From assembly GCA_914767715.1 (NCBI GenBank), contig OU612070.1:19024025-19088024 (forward strand): a DNA stretch of 64,000 bases, read 5' to 3'. How positions within the stretch are numbered: the first letter of the stretch is position 1; every line of letters starts with the position of its first letter. A program made the position numbers and the translations under genes. Origin of the DNA: Membranipora membranacea. Lineage: Eukaryota > Bryozoa > Gymnolaemata > Cheilostomatida > Membraniporidae. The notes under the pieces are model-generated. The model saw only the letters and a program-made list of their open reading frames with translations, ran no database searches and was not told the DNA's origin. Below are positions 63,625 to 64,000 of the stretch, piece after piece.

Positions 63625-64000
63625 TTACTCATTGTAAATAGAAAAAATGTAGTCTGTCAGTACCGGAAAACAAAGAAAAATTACAAATAAAACTAAGAAA
63701 ACTGCTGGAAAAGGCTTTTCGATCTTAGCCGTGCGGGATTTATCTTTAATATGTCGCCCGCTGTGTGAAGATATCCGGCCAGTGTTTGATTGGTTGTATA
63801 GTGGATGACTAGGACTGGCTCGCAAACACCTTACATATTTCTCACACAGAGTTGTTAATCTGGTGGTGATGGTTGGCAACCCTGTTTCTTGAAGGCGATT
63901 TTCGGTGTGCTCGAGGTCTGGGTAGATAAACCGGAGAGGCAGTACGCGGGTCTGGTAGAAGAAGGTAATGTGGCGATTACTGATCCCTGCTTTCCGCAGT
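63625..64000 (-). mobile_element. Probable C-terminal tail of a retroelement reverse transcriptase, partial
   Basis: An open frame on the minus strand runs from the window edge to a stop at 63625. Its start reads RFIYPDLEHTENRLQETGLP then TTLCEKYVRC and SPSHPLYNQ. This order (YPDL, then xAGLPTL-like, then LC, then P-HPL) is common in the C-terminal region of CR1, Rex1 and related non-LTR polymerases. The catalytic part would be beyond the edge. The last 40 residues are hydrophobic and may be read-through. Confidence 0.45.

Overview
The window is nuclear DNA from an invertebrate animal. Genes are split into many short exons with GT/AG introns from about 100 bases to 10 kb, the base composition is AT-rich, and introns and spacers are full of tRNA-derived SINEs, MITE-like inverted-repeat elements, minisatellites and a non-LTR retrotransposon. 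LRRC9, UTP25, a class A GPCR, RING/B-box (TRIM-type) proteins with a propeller-like tail and an atypical homeobox gene together point to a metazoan. The phylum cannot be fixed from sequence alone.

Layout. Positions 1-11869 (minus strand) hold the N-terminal third of LRRC9 (leucine-rich repeats), which runs off the left edge. One of its introns contains a roughly 4.3 kb segment with a GPCR pseudogene, and further introns hold tandem repeats and a long inverted-repeat element. Positions 11870-13059 are the divergent spacer. Positions 13060-50621 (plus strand) are a complete 20-coding-exon UTP25 gene (small-subunit processome pseudo-helicase, 838 codons; all exon phases join without a break).

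UTP25 hosts other genes in its introns. Intron 4 has the second copy of the GPCR segment with an intact 311-aa receptor, interrupted by a non-LTR retrotransposon. Intron 7 has an antisense four-exon TALE-like homeobox gene. Intron 14 has an antisense four-exon gene for a small secreted EMI-like cysteine-rich protein with a polybasic tail. Intron 17 has two antisense TRIM-like genes, A and B.

Positions 51121-55110 hold a third TRIM-like paralogue, C, tail-to-tail with UTP25. The three paralogues share exon phases, so the family expanded in tandem on one strand while UTP25 exons 18-20 lie among them on the other strand. Positions 55111-64000 are mostly non-coding and repeat-rich: a degenerate tRNA-like sequence, an inverted-repeat element, a poly-C minisatellite and a recurring GC-rich motif. 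A probable retroelement reverse-transcriptase tail lies at the right edge.

The genes do not form a pathway. UTP25 is a nucleolar housekeeping gene, LRRC9 has leucine-rich repeats, and the TRIM-like genes look like a lineage-specific expansion. The main interest lies in the nesting, in the dispersed GPCR duplication with one broken and one intact copy, and in the layered mobile elements whose empty and filled sites can be read directly from the duplicate. Exon borders were inferred by eye from splice signals, phase and homology, and have no transcript support.
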